Shown here in pieces: positions 1-7,208 of a DNA stretch of 64,000 nt; the stretch's first letter is position 1, and each line of letters begins with the position of its first letter. Source of the DNA: a virus. Location: the IMG/VR virus record IMGVR_UViG_3300018891_000001, positions 1 through 64,000 of that record. One strand, given 5' to 3'. The notes below the pieces were generated by a model. That model saw only the letters and a program-made list of their open reading frames with translations, made no database searches and was not told the DNA's origin. A program made the position numbers and the translations under genes.

Positions 1-167
1 TCTTGTAAATCATAATCATCTAACTTATTATATCTTCTTCGCTGTTCCTTTTCTAAAACCCCCTTCAATTGCGGAATTAAAACATTAAGCACATTAAATA
101 CTGTTTCGTTCGATTCATCATCTGTAAAGTGTTTTCTAATTTCAATCTTGTTTCTCCATATCGCCAT
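1..167 (-). CDS. Partial small protein, unknown function
   Basis: Open frame that enters from the left edge of the window, so its C-terminus is missing; 55 codons are visible. The start ATG (167-165) is preceded by an AAGGAG Shine-Dalgarno at good spacing. The peptide begins MAIWRNKIEI and is charged, with a Lys/Glu/Arg-rich stretch ending near YNKLDDYDLQ. No family recognised. It is the most distal visible gene of the leftward accessory operon. Confidence 0.55.
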   Translation of the reverse strand, partial: MAIWRNKIEIRKHFTDDESNETVFNVLNVLIPQLKGVLEKEQRRRYNKLDDYDLQ

Positions 168-210
168 AAAATACCATCTCCTTCATTGTCATAAAATGGA
201 TATTTCATTC

Positions 211-246
211 TGTGTCGATTGCGTAATATCGTCGAAATGCGAATTA
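211..246. repeat. Intergenic repeat, copy 1
   Basis: A 36-nt intergenic sequence starting TGTGTC and containing TATCGTCG, repeated at 460-495 with about 28 of 36 positions identical. Each copy lies between two leftward genes, just before a ribosome binding site. A weaker fragment (TGTGTCTGATG) lies at 701-711. The function is unknown; its position suggests a leader or operator element. Confidence 0.5.
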
Positions 247-432
247 GTTATTTTTCAAATGCACATACTCAATAGTTGAGTCGGCATCTTTACCTTTTAA
301 TTGCTGTACGTTTCCGTTTGTTTCTTCCAGACGGTCAATCAATGATTTTAAATGGGATTTAATTAAATCTGCCTTTTCATCAAACTCCAGATCCTCATTT
401 TTGATTTTAATTTTTATTGTGATTACGTCCAT
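244..432 (-). CDS. Small charged protein, unknown function
   Basis: 62 aa, preceded by an AAGGAGG ribosome binding site. It is Lys/Glu-rich with predicted helix (residues about 15-45). It begins MDVITIKIKI, a short beta-like stretch. No recognised domain. It is part of the leftward string of small phage genes; such runs usually encode early host-modifying proteins, which is inference here. Confidence 0.65.
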   Translation of the reverse strand: MDVITIKIKIKNEDLEFDEKADLIKSHLKSLIDRLEETNGNVQQLKGKDADSTIEYVHLKNN

Positions 433-459
433 TTTTCACAACCTCCTTATTACGCTTTT

Positions 460-495
460 TGTGTCTACTACGCATTATCGTCGGAATGTGTATTA
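460..495. repeat. Intergenic repeat, copy 2
   Basis: Second copy of the 36-nt element at 211-246 (TGTGTC ... TATCGTCG ... TATTA). Its ends can form ACGCATT/AATGTGT around an 8-nt loop; the same positions pair less well in copy 1, so a conserved hairpin is possible but not proven. Confidence 0.5.
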
Positions 496-675
496 ACCTT
501 GATGCCAAGTAAGTACAATGCCTTTTTCTCTTTTTTCTTCGCATTCGATAACGTCTTGTTCTTTTACAGAATCGCCATCTACAATCAAATTTATCGCTTC
601 TGCCATTGTGTTAGCCAACACAACCGACTTTGCTAAATCGCCACAATGAAAATATTTTATTTTCCAAACTCTCAT
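493..675 (-). CDS. Small protein, unknown function
   Basis: 60 aa from the internal ATG at 675. An upstream in-frame ATG at 696 exists, but the AAGGGGG ribosome binding site lies between the two, so the shorter form (MRVWKIKYFH...) is chosen. The sequence alternates short beta-like and helical stretches. No recognised family. Confidence 0.6.
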   Translation of the reverse strand: MRVWKIKYFHCGDLAKSVVLANTMAEAINLIVDGDSVKEQDVIECEEKREKGIVLTWHQG

Positions 676-716
676 TTCAAATCCCCCTTCTTTCACATTT
701 TGTGTCTGATGCTCAT

Positions 717-923
717 TTAATCTTCAAGTAGCAATTCCTCAAAAATTTCAAAAGCCATTTGACCTTCATCATTTTCTGTTTCTCCCAACGGTTCACCATC
801 CAATAATGCATAAAAACCTGCTGGAACAAGGGTTAGACAATCTTTGTGATAATATTCGTCATTAACTATTACTACATCATCATTCCAAACAAATTCATCA
901 TTACATGCGTTACATTTAGGCAT
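717..923 (-). CDS. Small LIM/treble-clef-like zinc-binding protein
   Basis: 68 aa from the ATG at 923, which follows a GGAGG site. The N-terminus carries CNAC and HKDC pairs separated by about 18 residues, the spacing of half a LIM or treble-clef zinc finger. The C-terminal half is acidic (EIFEELLLED at the end). Probably a small metal-binding protein that contacts protein or nucleic acid; the target is unknown. The start overlaps the end of the upstream small frame (916-1089), suggesting translational coupling. Confidence 0.6.
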   Translation of the reverse strand: MPKCNACNDEFVWNDDVVIVNDEYYHKDCLTLVPAGFYALLDGEPLGETENDEGQMAFEIFEELLLED

Positions 924-1089
924 CCTTAATTTCCTCCATTTCCTTTTTTGTCCACAGATAACCTTGTTCAAAGAACAGATATGCCTGTTGTTTAAACGTT
1001 TCTAAATCATGAATCTTGTAACAAGCTTTAAATGCTGAATCTATTTTCCTGCCTGTACAGCGTATGTCAACCAAATAACAATGAGTGCG
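916..1089 (-). CDS. Small ORF in frame with the upstream gene across a UAG
   Basis: 57 codons ending in TAA at 916, overlapping the next start codon by 8 nt, so the frame fills the gap between neighbours exactly. It has no ATG and no good ribosome binding site; TTG at 1074 is the only plausible start. It is directly in frame with the preceding 64-aa gene and separated from it only by one TAG. It could be a separate TTG-started gene, a readthrough extension, or a gene cut in two by a stop mutation. The peptide is Lys/Glu/aromatic-rich (FKQQAYLFFEQGYLWTKKEM). Confidence 0.4.
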   Translation of the reverse strand, partial: RTHCYLVDIRCTGRKIDSAFKACYKIHDLETFKQQAYLFFEQGYLWTKKEMEEIKDA

Positions 1090-1284
1090 CTAATCGTATT
1101 GTGGGACTCGTTTCATCAATTCTAATTCTGAATACAACTTTCCTTTCTGAAAATATAAATCTCGGATTTCAATATCTGCTTCATCTTTATTGCGCTGAAG
1201 CAGTTCAATCCGTTGATCAATTTCTTGCAGTTTCTTTTCAAGATATTCAACTTGACTCAGTGCTGCTTTTTTTAATGGTTTCAT
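1090..1284 (-). CDS. Small coiled-coil protein
   Basis: 64 aa from the ATG at 1284, which follows AGAGGGAG. Almost the whole chain is a heptad-like helix rich in Leu, Glu, Lys and Gln (VEYLEKKLQEIDQRIELLQR). A longer upstream frame lacks a ribosome binding site and overlaps the neighbour. The gene ends in TAG, after which the same frame stays open for 57 codons. Confidence 0.6.
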   Translation of the reverse strand: MKPLKKAALSQVEYLEKKLQEIDQRIELLQRNKDEADIEIRDLYFQKGKLYSELELMKRVPQYD

Positions 1285-1297
1285 AAACTCCCTCTTT

Positions 1298-1606
1298 CTA
1301 CTCCTGAACGTAAATCTTCTCCAATTCCAAATGAATAATAAGTAAATCATCTTCTGGATCCATGCCCTCTCCTTTAACCCATATTTCAAGAGCATAGGAT
1401 TTTAGAGTTAAGTCATTATGCTCATTCTCTATTTCCATTATCGGCTCATCCAAATAAACACAATCCTCTTCTTCCGCTAAATCGTGATCTCTATGATACT
1501 GAAGTCGTTTCTCTAAATGTTGAAACGCTTGTTTTTCATCTAGAAAAAACTTCTCGTAATAAGTGCCTCCTAATGGATAAATTTCTTGAACACGATAAAT
1601 CATCAT
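1298..1606 (-). CDS. Hypothetical acidic protein
   Basis: 102 aa, starting with tandem ATG codons after a GGAG site. Acidic overall, with a mixed alpha/beta look; no motif recognised. It overlaps the end of the upstream membrane-protein gene by 4 nt, so the two are probably translationally coupled. Confidence 0.6.
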   Translation of the reverse strand: MMIYRVQEIYPLGGTYYEKFFLDEKQAFQHLEKRLQYHRDHDLAEEEDCVYLDEPIMEIENEHNDLTLKSYALEIWVKGEGMDPEDDLLIIHLELEKIYVQE

Positions 1607-1920
1607 AATACTGATACTCCTTTTTTCTTTTTAGGAAACCATGCTCGAATAAACATCAATAAACTAGTAAACCATCCTGCTATTGTGATATTGTCTAATT
1701 TTTGTTCCAATTTCGTAGCCGGCTCCAGGTTCCATCCAAAATAAGCGGTGTAACTCATATTAAAAATATTGAAAAACCAAAACGTAATAAGAAAATAACG
1801 AAAATGAAACAAATCCAATCGAGATTTATTCCAGTGATAAATCACATAACACCAAAAAGCATGGATCGCAAAAGATTTCACATAGATTAGAATACATTCC
1901 ATGATTGAGCTGCTAATCAT
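1603..1920 (-). CDS. Small integral membrane protein
   Basis: 105 aa from the ATG at 1920, which overlaps the TGA of the upstream gene (ATGA). Three hydrophobic helices are visible: residues about 5-25, 34-52, and 78-92. A basic tail (PKKKK) follows the last and is expected to stay in the cytoplasm. No enzymatic motif. Probably a phage membrane protein of unknown role. Confidence 0.6.
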   Translation of the reverse strand: MISSSIMECILIYVKSFAIHAFWCYVIYHWNKSRLDLFHFRYFLITFWFFNIFNMSYTAYFGWNLEPATKLEQKLDNITIAGWFTSLLMFIRAWFPKKKKGVSVL

Positions 1921-2102
1921 AACTGCCCTCCCATGTCTTCTACATACCAACGCAAAAAGCCTTGGGGGGTTTCTCCGTATTTTGCACCGGTATTCAAATA
2001 TGTCACCATATATGAAGTGATTTCCTCTATTTTTTCCTCTGACCATCCACTTTTCTGTACGGCTTCTTCCATCAATTTCGCAATGATTCCCTCTTTACTC
2101 AT
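1917..2102 (-). CDS. Small helical protein, unknown function
   Basis: 61 aa. The start ATG is preceded by AAAGGAGG. Helical and acidic (EEAVQKSGWSEEKIEEITSY). It ends in TGA overlapping the ATG of the membrane-protein gene at 1920. No recognised domain. Confidence 0.6.
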   Translation of the reverse strand: MSKEGIIAKLMEEAVQKSGWSEEKIEEITSYMVTYLNTGAKYGETPQGFLRWYVEDMGGQL

Positions 2103-2114
2103 GATGATCCTCCT

Positions 2115-2522
2115 TTAAAATAAGGTATATAGTTTTGCGGAATGATTGGCTCGAATAAAGCAAAATTTCCCCTGAAAGAATACTTCCTCAGCTTCTGTGA
2201 TCACTTGATCACCATGAATAAAATAAGAAGTCACGTAAGGATTGTAATACACAATATCCTGTAAATCCGGTGGCTGTGGTTCATTAAAACCTGCTAATAT
2301 CCCACTCACCCATGCATGAACTCGTCTTCGTTTTTCCTGAATGGTTTTCTCCCGACCAGATTGTGAGACTTTAAATACACCATGTTGCAATCGAACAGTT
2401 TCAAAATGGGCTAACACTCGTTTGGTCTTATTGCAACGAACAGAATAATTGCCTGTATTAAGATTCCGGTACACATCTACAGGAATACCTAATTGTACTT
2501 CTCGCCCCTTATACCCTTTCAT
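2115..2522 (-). CDS. Hypothetical protein
   Basis: 135 aa. The ATG at 2522 sits after an AGGAGG-type site. The N-terminal third looks beta-rich (REVQLGIPVDVYRNLNTGNY). Residues 60-68 are strongly basic (KRRRVHAW). A Pro-rich turn (NEPQPPD) follows. No family recognised. The basic patch could bind nucleic acid, but nothing confirms that. Confidence 0.6.
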   Translation of the reverse strand: MKGYKGREVQLGIPVDVYRNLNTGNYSVRCNKTKRVLAHFETVRLQHGVFKVSQSGREKTIQEKRRRVHAWVSGILAGFNEPQPPDLQDIVYYNPYVTSYFIHGDQVITEAEEVFFQGKFCFIRANHSAKLYTLF

Positions 2523-2531
2523 AAAAGCCTC

Positions 2532-2939
2532 CTATGGATCCATTGATTCATCCACTTGAATATATTCTTCCAACTCACGCAATTTGATTTCCCGACGAAG
2601 AAGCATATACAAACGCAATTCCTCCCAGAGAATCGAATATGTCAACATTCGACCATTCTTCTTTTTCTTCTTCAATAAAGGAGACTTCCCGTATAAAATC
2701 CATTCATCTGCTTGGCAGTCTTTATACATGTTCAAGTATTCAGGATATCTTCGATGAATCATACGAACAGTATAAATCAAATGGCGGTTGGTCATTTCCC
2801 ATGGATACACACATTCCCCCTGTTGAGTAATCCAAAAATCATTTTTGTAACGATTTTCAGGAAATAAGTATTGGGGGAATGGTAACGGATCCCGTTTACC
2901 TATATATCGATGAAACAAGTAATCCGTTACCAATTCCAT
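2532..2939 (-). CDS. Hypothetical protein
   Basis: 135 aa, rich in aromatic and basic residues, with a poly-Lys segment (KKKKKNGR) near residue 93 and a helical C-terminus (LRLYMLLRREIKLRELEEY). It ends 2 nt from the next start, so it is operonic with the DHH phosphoesterase gene. No recognised domain. Confidence 0.6.
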   Translation of the reverse strand: MELVTDYLFHRYIGKRDPLPFPQYLFPENRYKNDFWITQQGECVYPWEMTNRHLIYTVRMIHRRYPEYLNMYKDCQADEWILYGKSPLLKKKKKNGRMLTYSILWEELRLYMLLRREIKLRELEEYIQVDESMDP

Positions 2940-2941
2940 AA

Positions 2942-4006
2942 CTACACCACCTTTGTACTAAAAATCATTTCAAGAATCTGTTCCATTTGAGAATCAGAAA
3001 GCTGACTTCCAGCTGTTGCTTTTCGGCCACCGCCACCAAAATACTGAGCAAAACGAGACACATCTATATCATCTCGCTCTGTACGATAACTAATCTTTTG
3101 AGAATTCAAATTGATAACAGCTATTAAATCTAAGTCTGGATGCTTCTTATGAATTTCATGAGCAACCTCATTGATATGTTGTTCCGCAAAAACAACACCT
3201 ACTTTGTAGCGTCCTACTGGTTTAATCTTCAATTTTTTCTCACACGCTCGAACATATCGATCAATTTCTTCTTGTTTTAAATCTAACAACAGACGAGCCG
3301 TGTCATTAAATTGATAATGGTGATATGTTTCCATTTGTTGCAATACATTATCAATAAACCGCTCACGGCCTAAGATCCAAAACAAATCGTTAAGTTCTTT
3401 AGCTTCTCTGTCGTTATAAATATGAGCCCAGTCCCATGTATCATAACGGCGAACTTTTTCGATAAAGCCATTTTTCCATTTAACAAGGTCATCAAAATTC
3501 ATCATCCCTTGCTCTGCTAACCAAATTAACAACATACTAGCTCCTGATGTATTTTCTCCTGTTTCGTGTTGGAAATATACTTGTGCCCAGTCATATTGAT
3601 TAAGCCATTTAGCGGTTTCATGGTGATCTAGTAAACACACTCTCCCTTTTTTTGCATATGGATGTGAATCAATCAGTGTTGCTAGGCCTTCCTGCACAGA
3701 AATATCTGTAATCAACACCTTTTCATACTCGCCTTCTTTTACTCCAGAAAAGAAAGTATGAATCTTCTCATTGACATCATGATAATCACAATATGTAACA
3801 TCAACATTTTCTCTTCCAAAAGCAGCATATGCTAAAATCGCACAAGAAACGCCATCAAGATCTGTATGAGTAAATAGTTTCACTTTCGTGAAATGCGTTT
3901 CTCCAACATTCATTTGTATTGCATTACAACATTCGGCTGACTCTAAATTATCGGATTTATATTCCTTCTTTTCATCATTAATACCGTAAATAAACTTTTC
4001 TTTCAT
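2942..4006 (-). CDS. DHH-family phosphoesterase (NrnA/RecJ-like)
   Basis: 354 aa from the ATG at 4006, chosen because GGAGGAG lies just upstream. The DHH superfamily hydrolyses phosphodiesters (short RNA/DNA, cyclic dinucleotides or pAp) with two Mn ions. Visible motifs in order: THTDLDG (Asp49, Asp51), ITDIS near 100, LLDHHE with DHH at 127-129, GASMLLIWL near 155, and a C-terminal DHHA1-like GGGGRKATAG near 324. The canonical GG-H of DHHA1 is altered to GGGGRK. The length fits NrnA-type nanoRNases better than RecJ. A likely role is recycling of short oligonucleotides or signal-nucleotide removal; the exact substrate cannot be told. Confidence 0.85.
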   Translation of the reverse strand: MKEKFIYGINDEKKEYKSDNLESAECCNAIQMNVGETHFTKVKLFTHTDLDGVSCAILAYAAFGRENVDVTYCDYHDVNEKIHTFFSGVKEGEYEKVLITDISVQEGLATLIDSHPYAKKGRVCLLDHHETAKWLNQYDWAQVYFQHETGENTSGASMLLIWLAEQGMMNFDDLVKWKNGFIEKVRRYDTWDWAHIYNDREAKELNDLFWILGRERFIDNVLQQMETYHHYQFNDTARLLLDLKQEEIDRYVRACEKKLKIKPVGRYKVGVVFAEQHINEVAHEIHKKHPDLDLIAVINLNSQKISYRTERDDIDVSRFAQYFGGGGRKATAGSQLSDSQMEQILEMIFSTKVV

Positions 4007-4042
4007 CTTACACTCCTCCGTCAACAATAATAACTATTGAGT

Positions 4043-4074
4043 ATTATATATCATTTTGTAATACATTTCATCAA
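4043..4074 (-). promoter_or_regulatory. Promoter with AATGyATTAC operator-like element
   Basis: On the minus strand, TTGATG (4074-4069) and TATATA/TATAAT (ending 4043) are separated by 18-20 nt. The spacer carries AAATGTATTACAA, a variant of the TGTAATGCATTACA palindrome found at four other promoter-like sites in the window. It lies immediately upstream of the DHH phosphoesterase gene. Confidence 0.5.
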
Positions 4075-4080
4075 TATTCT

Positions 4081-4251
4081 TTAATATCCTTCATATTCCT
4101 CTAGAATCCTTGATAATTCTTCTACTTCTCCTTTATAGCGGTCCACTTGTTTTTCTAAATCCTCGATTACCTGTAAAGTTTTTTGAGCCATTTCAGATTG
4201 GGGGGATTGCTCCTCTAAAAATGTTTTAACCTGTTGGATAAGATGTTCCAT
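4081..4251 (-). CDS. Small acidic helical protein
   Basis: 56 aa. ATG at 4251, ribosome binding site GGAGTG inside the end of the upstream gene. The peptide starts MEHLIQQVKT and is almost wholly helical, with heptad spacing of Leu/Val/Ile from residue 20 on (VIEDLEKQVDRYKGEVEELS). Probably a small coiled-coil dimer. No family recognised. Confidence 0.5.
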   Translation of the reverse strand: MEHLIQQVKTFLEEQSPQSEMAQKTLQVIEDLEKQVDRYKGEVEELSRILEEYEGY

Positions 4252-4256
4252 CTTTA

Positions 4257-4502
4257 TCACTCCTTAATCAGAATAGCACCTGTAATATCCATTTCATGCA
4301 AACGACTTTTGTAATGCAATTTTCCTTCTTTTTCAACGATATATGATTCATAAGTTGTCATCACCGCTCCGCTAGGAAGTTGAATGGTAATACGATTTCC
4401 TAAATGTTCTGACTTATCAAAGGATAATTTTGGATAGGTCCATTGATAAGCCACATAACATAATACACACAGAAAAAAGAAAATAGTTCCCTTTTTCTTC
4501 AT
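4257..4502 (-). CDS. Small membrane-anchored or secreted protein
   Basis: 81 aa. ATG follows a strong AAAGGAG site. The N-terminus has MKKK followed by a hydrophobic segment (residues 5-20, GTIFFFLCVLCYVAY), reading as a signal anchor with the remaining 60 residues outside the cell. The outer part looks beta-rich. The leader upstream carries one copy of the UCC-loop hairpin (4526-4548). Confidence 0.6.
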   Translation of the reverse strand: MKKKGTIFFFLCVLCYVAYQWTYPKLSFDKSEHLGNRITIQLPSGAVMTTYESYIVEKEGKLHYKSRLHEMDITGAILIKE

Positions 4503-4517
4503 AGAAGTCTCCTTTCT

Positions 4518-4931
4518 TTACAAAGTCACCAAACACCCCGGAGGGGGGATTAATAACTTAATCCTAATAATTTTTTCATTTGTTGCTGCAATTCTAATTT
4601 CCCTTCTAGATAAGCCCTTTTTTTTCATTTCTTTAATCAAGAGTAATAAATGACGAGGGGGCATATGTTGTATCGCTAAAATATCTATATATTCAATAAT
4701 CGCATGAGCATCCATATTCAAATCAGATAAATATGATTGTAATGTTTGTCCTTCTTCTGAATTCTTCATAATTTTATACGAGTACTTAAAAGTATATGTA
4801 TGCACCCAAAATAACTCATGATTGTGAGAAATATGTTCCTGAATAATCGGTTCCTCCCGAAGATCGTACTTAGTAGCAACAATACAACTTGGTCGCTTTT
4901 CAACATATTATCCAATAATTAAATCTCTCAT
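4518..4931 (-). pseudogene. Gene with an in-frame UAA at codon 8
   Basis: An ATG at 4931 with a GGTGG-type ribosome binding site opens a frame MRDLIIG, then TAA, then 129 more codons in the same frame to 4518. Without the stop the product would be about 137 aa. The downstream part has a helical look (IIEYIDILAIQHMPPRHLLL) and a basic segment (KKKGLSRREIR). The only later start is a GTG at 4805 without a good site. The last codons run through the UCC-loop hairpin. It is a broken gene, a readthrough gene, or a shorter gene using the GTG. Confidence 0.4.
4526..4548 (-). repeat. UCC-loop intergenic hairpin, copy 1
   Basis: On the minus strand: CCCC-TCC-GGGG stem-loop followed by TGTTTGGTGA. One of eight copies in the leftward arm. 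The stem here is CCCC/GGGG instead of the commoner CGCC/GGCG, which is a compensatory double change. It ends 24 nt before the start codon at 4502. Confidence 0.65.
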
Positions 4932-4992
4932 ATATACATCCACCTTTCAAAAAAATATGTTATACATCTAGATAGAATGAAGCCGCAGGCTA

Positions 4993-6861
4993 TTATCCTG
5001 CGGCAATGGTTTTTTCCTTTTCTGATCTTTTTCGAAGCAATCTTTCAAATGCTAAAGTATTGACATCTTTTCCTCTATAAGAAGACTCAATGCCACCCGT
5101 TAAAATTTCTTTTGCCATTTCTGATTTCTTAAACAGTAACTGAATCATGTGTTCATCATATGATTCACTCATGATATAGTAGTAAACCGTAATATTGGCA
5201 TGTGGGTTTCCTGTTCGGTCAATTCGACCATTTCGCTGTTCAAGCTCAGTAGCGGTATATGGCAAATCAAAGTGGATCATATAATTAGCCACTTGCAGAT
5301 TTAACCCTGTAGAACCTGCTCGAGTAGAAATAAAAATTTTAGTGTACGGATCTTCTCGGAATTTTTGAACAGCATACTCTTTCTCTCGATCTGACATTTG
5401 ACCTGTATAGAGAACAGAATGAGTCAGCCGTTCATAAATCATGCGAGCCATACGTTCATATTCAGTAAAAATAACAATTTTAGAAGATGGCTCATCGTGA
5501 AAAACTTGTTTGACAAACTCCTGCAATTGATCCAACTTAGGCGACTTCCGAATATCTTTTTCGGATAATCCTAACTCTTGAATGATTGACTTAGACATTG
5601 GTGATGCTTCTGGATGCACTAAAAGTTCTGGGGAATCACTGTTTTCAATTAAGAAAGTTTGCAAACCCTGAATAATACCATCGTAATATTCTTTTACTTG
5701 TTCTGGACTCATAAGCTGTCCATTAATCACTTTTGATCCCGTAACATTACGGGTTTCTTCTTTCAATTCTTCCATCTTTCTCAAGATATATTCCTGAATT
5801 TTCTCTTGAGCATCCGTCATCTCTAAGAATACGTGAGAATGCTGTACTTTTGGTAATTGCTGCTGAATTTCCGGCATTTCTTTGGTTCTGCGAATAAAAT
5901 GAGGTGCAATTCGATAATACAATTCCCCTAAATTAAAAGAGCCCGTAATACCATATCTTTTACTGTATTTGCAGTATCGTTCTCTAAAAAATTCCCACGG
6001 CCCCAGTATATGAGGATCTACAAAATGAAATAAGCTCCAAACTTCTTCTGCTTTCGATTGAACGGGTGTTGCTGTAGCAATAAAGCGATACGGAATATGC
6101 ATCAAATTATAGCAAGCTTTGGCATTTTGAGAAGGTTCAATATTTAAATATGAATCTGTTACGCCCGATTTAATCTTTTGGGCTTCATCTAATGCAACAA
6201 TATCAAAAGAAATTTTCTTAATCTCATTCATGTACTGAGAATTTCTTAATGTTTCGTAATTAACAACTAGATAACGAATATCTTGACGAGAAGCAAATCC
6301 TTTAATCAGTTTCTTTCTTTTTGTGGTACTACCATAAACCGCAATAGCGGATTCTCCTGTAAATTTCTCGATTTCTCTTGCCCATTGTCTCTTGAGTGAA
6401 TTTAAAGTAACAATCAATGCACGCTTGGCTTTTCCTCGATTAAAAAGAATTTGACAAGCTCCAATAATCTGAACCGTTTTTCCTAATCCAACACCATCAA
6501 ATACCGCAGCACGACCACGATCCGCTAAAAAATGAGAACCTACTTTTTGGTAAGGATACGGTTTGAGCCTCCAATTCTTAAAATCATCATCATTTTCCCA
6601 TGAAAGGTGTTTCTTTACTAATTCGTCATCAACTGCACAACCCTTTAAAATTTCCTGCAAAGGTTGATTCCAGATAATTTGATTATCAAATAATCGAAGA
6701 AGATCTCCAATGGATTCTTTCCCAAACATCCACTCTCCCGTGAGACGATTAAATGAACGACCAGCAATATTTCTAATTTTCTCTAATGTATATTCAAATG
6801 TCTCATGTGTATCTAAAATCCGAACATATAAATTTCCATACTGCTCTCGAACCTGAATCAA
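4993..6861 (-). CDS. SNF2-type DEAD/H-box DNA translocase/helicase
   Basis: 622 aa. Start TTG at 6861 after AAAGGAG; an out-of-frame ATG lies just upstream. Helicase superfamily 2, SNF2 branch. Walker A is at 122-129 (DGVGLGKT), motif Ia near 150 (VTLNSLKRQW), motif II DEAQ at 225-228, motif III ATATPVQS near 262. The C-terminal lobe includes VIFTEYERMARMI, then STRAGSTGLNLQVANYMIHF (motif V) and QRNGRIDRTGN (motif VI). The first 100 residues resemble a HARP-like DNA-binding leader (FNRLTGEWMFGKES), an inference. Likely remodels phage or host DNA-protein complexes during replication or transcription. Confidence 0.88.
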   Translation of the reverse strand: MIQVREQYGNLYVRILDTHETFEYTLEKIRNIAGRSFNRLTGEWMFGKESIGDLLRLFDNQIIWNQPLQEILKGCAVDDELVKKHLSWENDDDFKNWRLKPYPYQKVGSHFLADRGRAAVFDGVGLGKTVQIIGACQILFNRGKAKRALIVTLNSLKRQWAREIEKFTGESAIAVYGSTTKRKKLIKGFASRQDIRYLVVNYETLRNSQYMNEIKKISFDIVALDEAQKIKSGVTDSYLNIEPSQNAKACYNLMHIPYRFIATATPVQSKAEEVWSLFHFVDPHILGPWEFFRERYCKYSKRYGITGSFNLGELYYRIAPHFIRRTKEMPEIQQQLPKVQHSHVFLEMTDAQEKIQEYILRKMEELKEETRNVTGSKVINGQLMSPEQVKEYYDGIIQGLQTFLIENSDSPELLVHPEASPMSKSIIQELGLSEKDIRKSPKLDQLQEFVKQVFHDEPSSKIVIFTEYERMARMIYERLTHSVLYTGQMSDREKEYAVQKFREDPYTKIFISTRAGSTGLNLQVANYMIHFDLPYTATELEQRNGRIDRTGNPHANITVYYYIMSESYDEHMIQLLFKKSEMAKEILTGGIESSYRGKDVNTLAFERLLRKRSEKEKTIAAG

Positions 6862-7164
6862 TTCATCTCACTCCTTTCTTTTCAAGTATGGAAAAACGAT
6901 AATTTAATTATACTACATTTTTTTGTATTTTCTCAATAAATGCTATGTTTTTCTTCTGTTTTCTTTTAAATTTTAAATATTTTTTAGAAGAAATTTCGTT
7001 GGGGGGGATATAAAAAAATGGATTTTTTTCTTATTTTCTTGGGGGGAGAAATATAAAAAATAGATTTTCTCCTATTTGTCGTGGGGGCATAAAAATAAAA
7101 AATGCATTTTTCTTTATTTAGTATGAAAAACAAAAAATATGAACAATCGTAGGGGGAATTAGTT
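6862..7164. other. AT-rich intergenic region with three G-run repeats
   Basis: About 300 nt without a gene. It holds three imperfect copies of a 41-42 nt unit (near 6996-7036, 7037-7076, 7077-7119). Each has a run of 5-7 G, then A-rich sequence, then ATGG/ATAG/ATGC flanked by A and T runs that can fold into a short hairpin. A fourth G run is near 7152. It lies upstream of the SNF2 gene, so it is its leader or promoter region. No clear promoter was found. Confidence 0.5.
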
Positions 7165-7200
7165 TAAAAAAAGAAAGACTACTCCCGAAGGAGTAGTCTT
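7165..7200 (-). terminator. Intrinsic terminator with UUCG loop
   Basis: On the minus strand, AAGACTACTCC-TTCG-GGAGTAGTCTT (11 bp) followed by a U-rich tract. It directly follows the stop codon of the 329-aa gene. Confidence 0.9.
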
Positions 7201-7208
7201 GAAATGTA

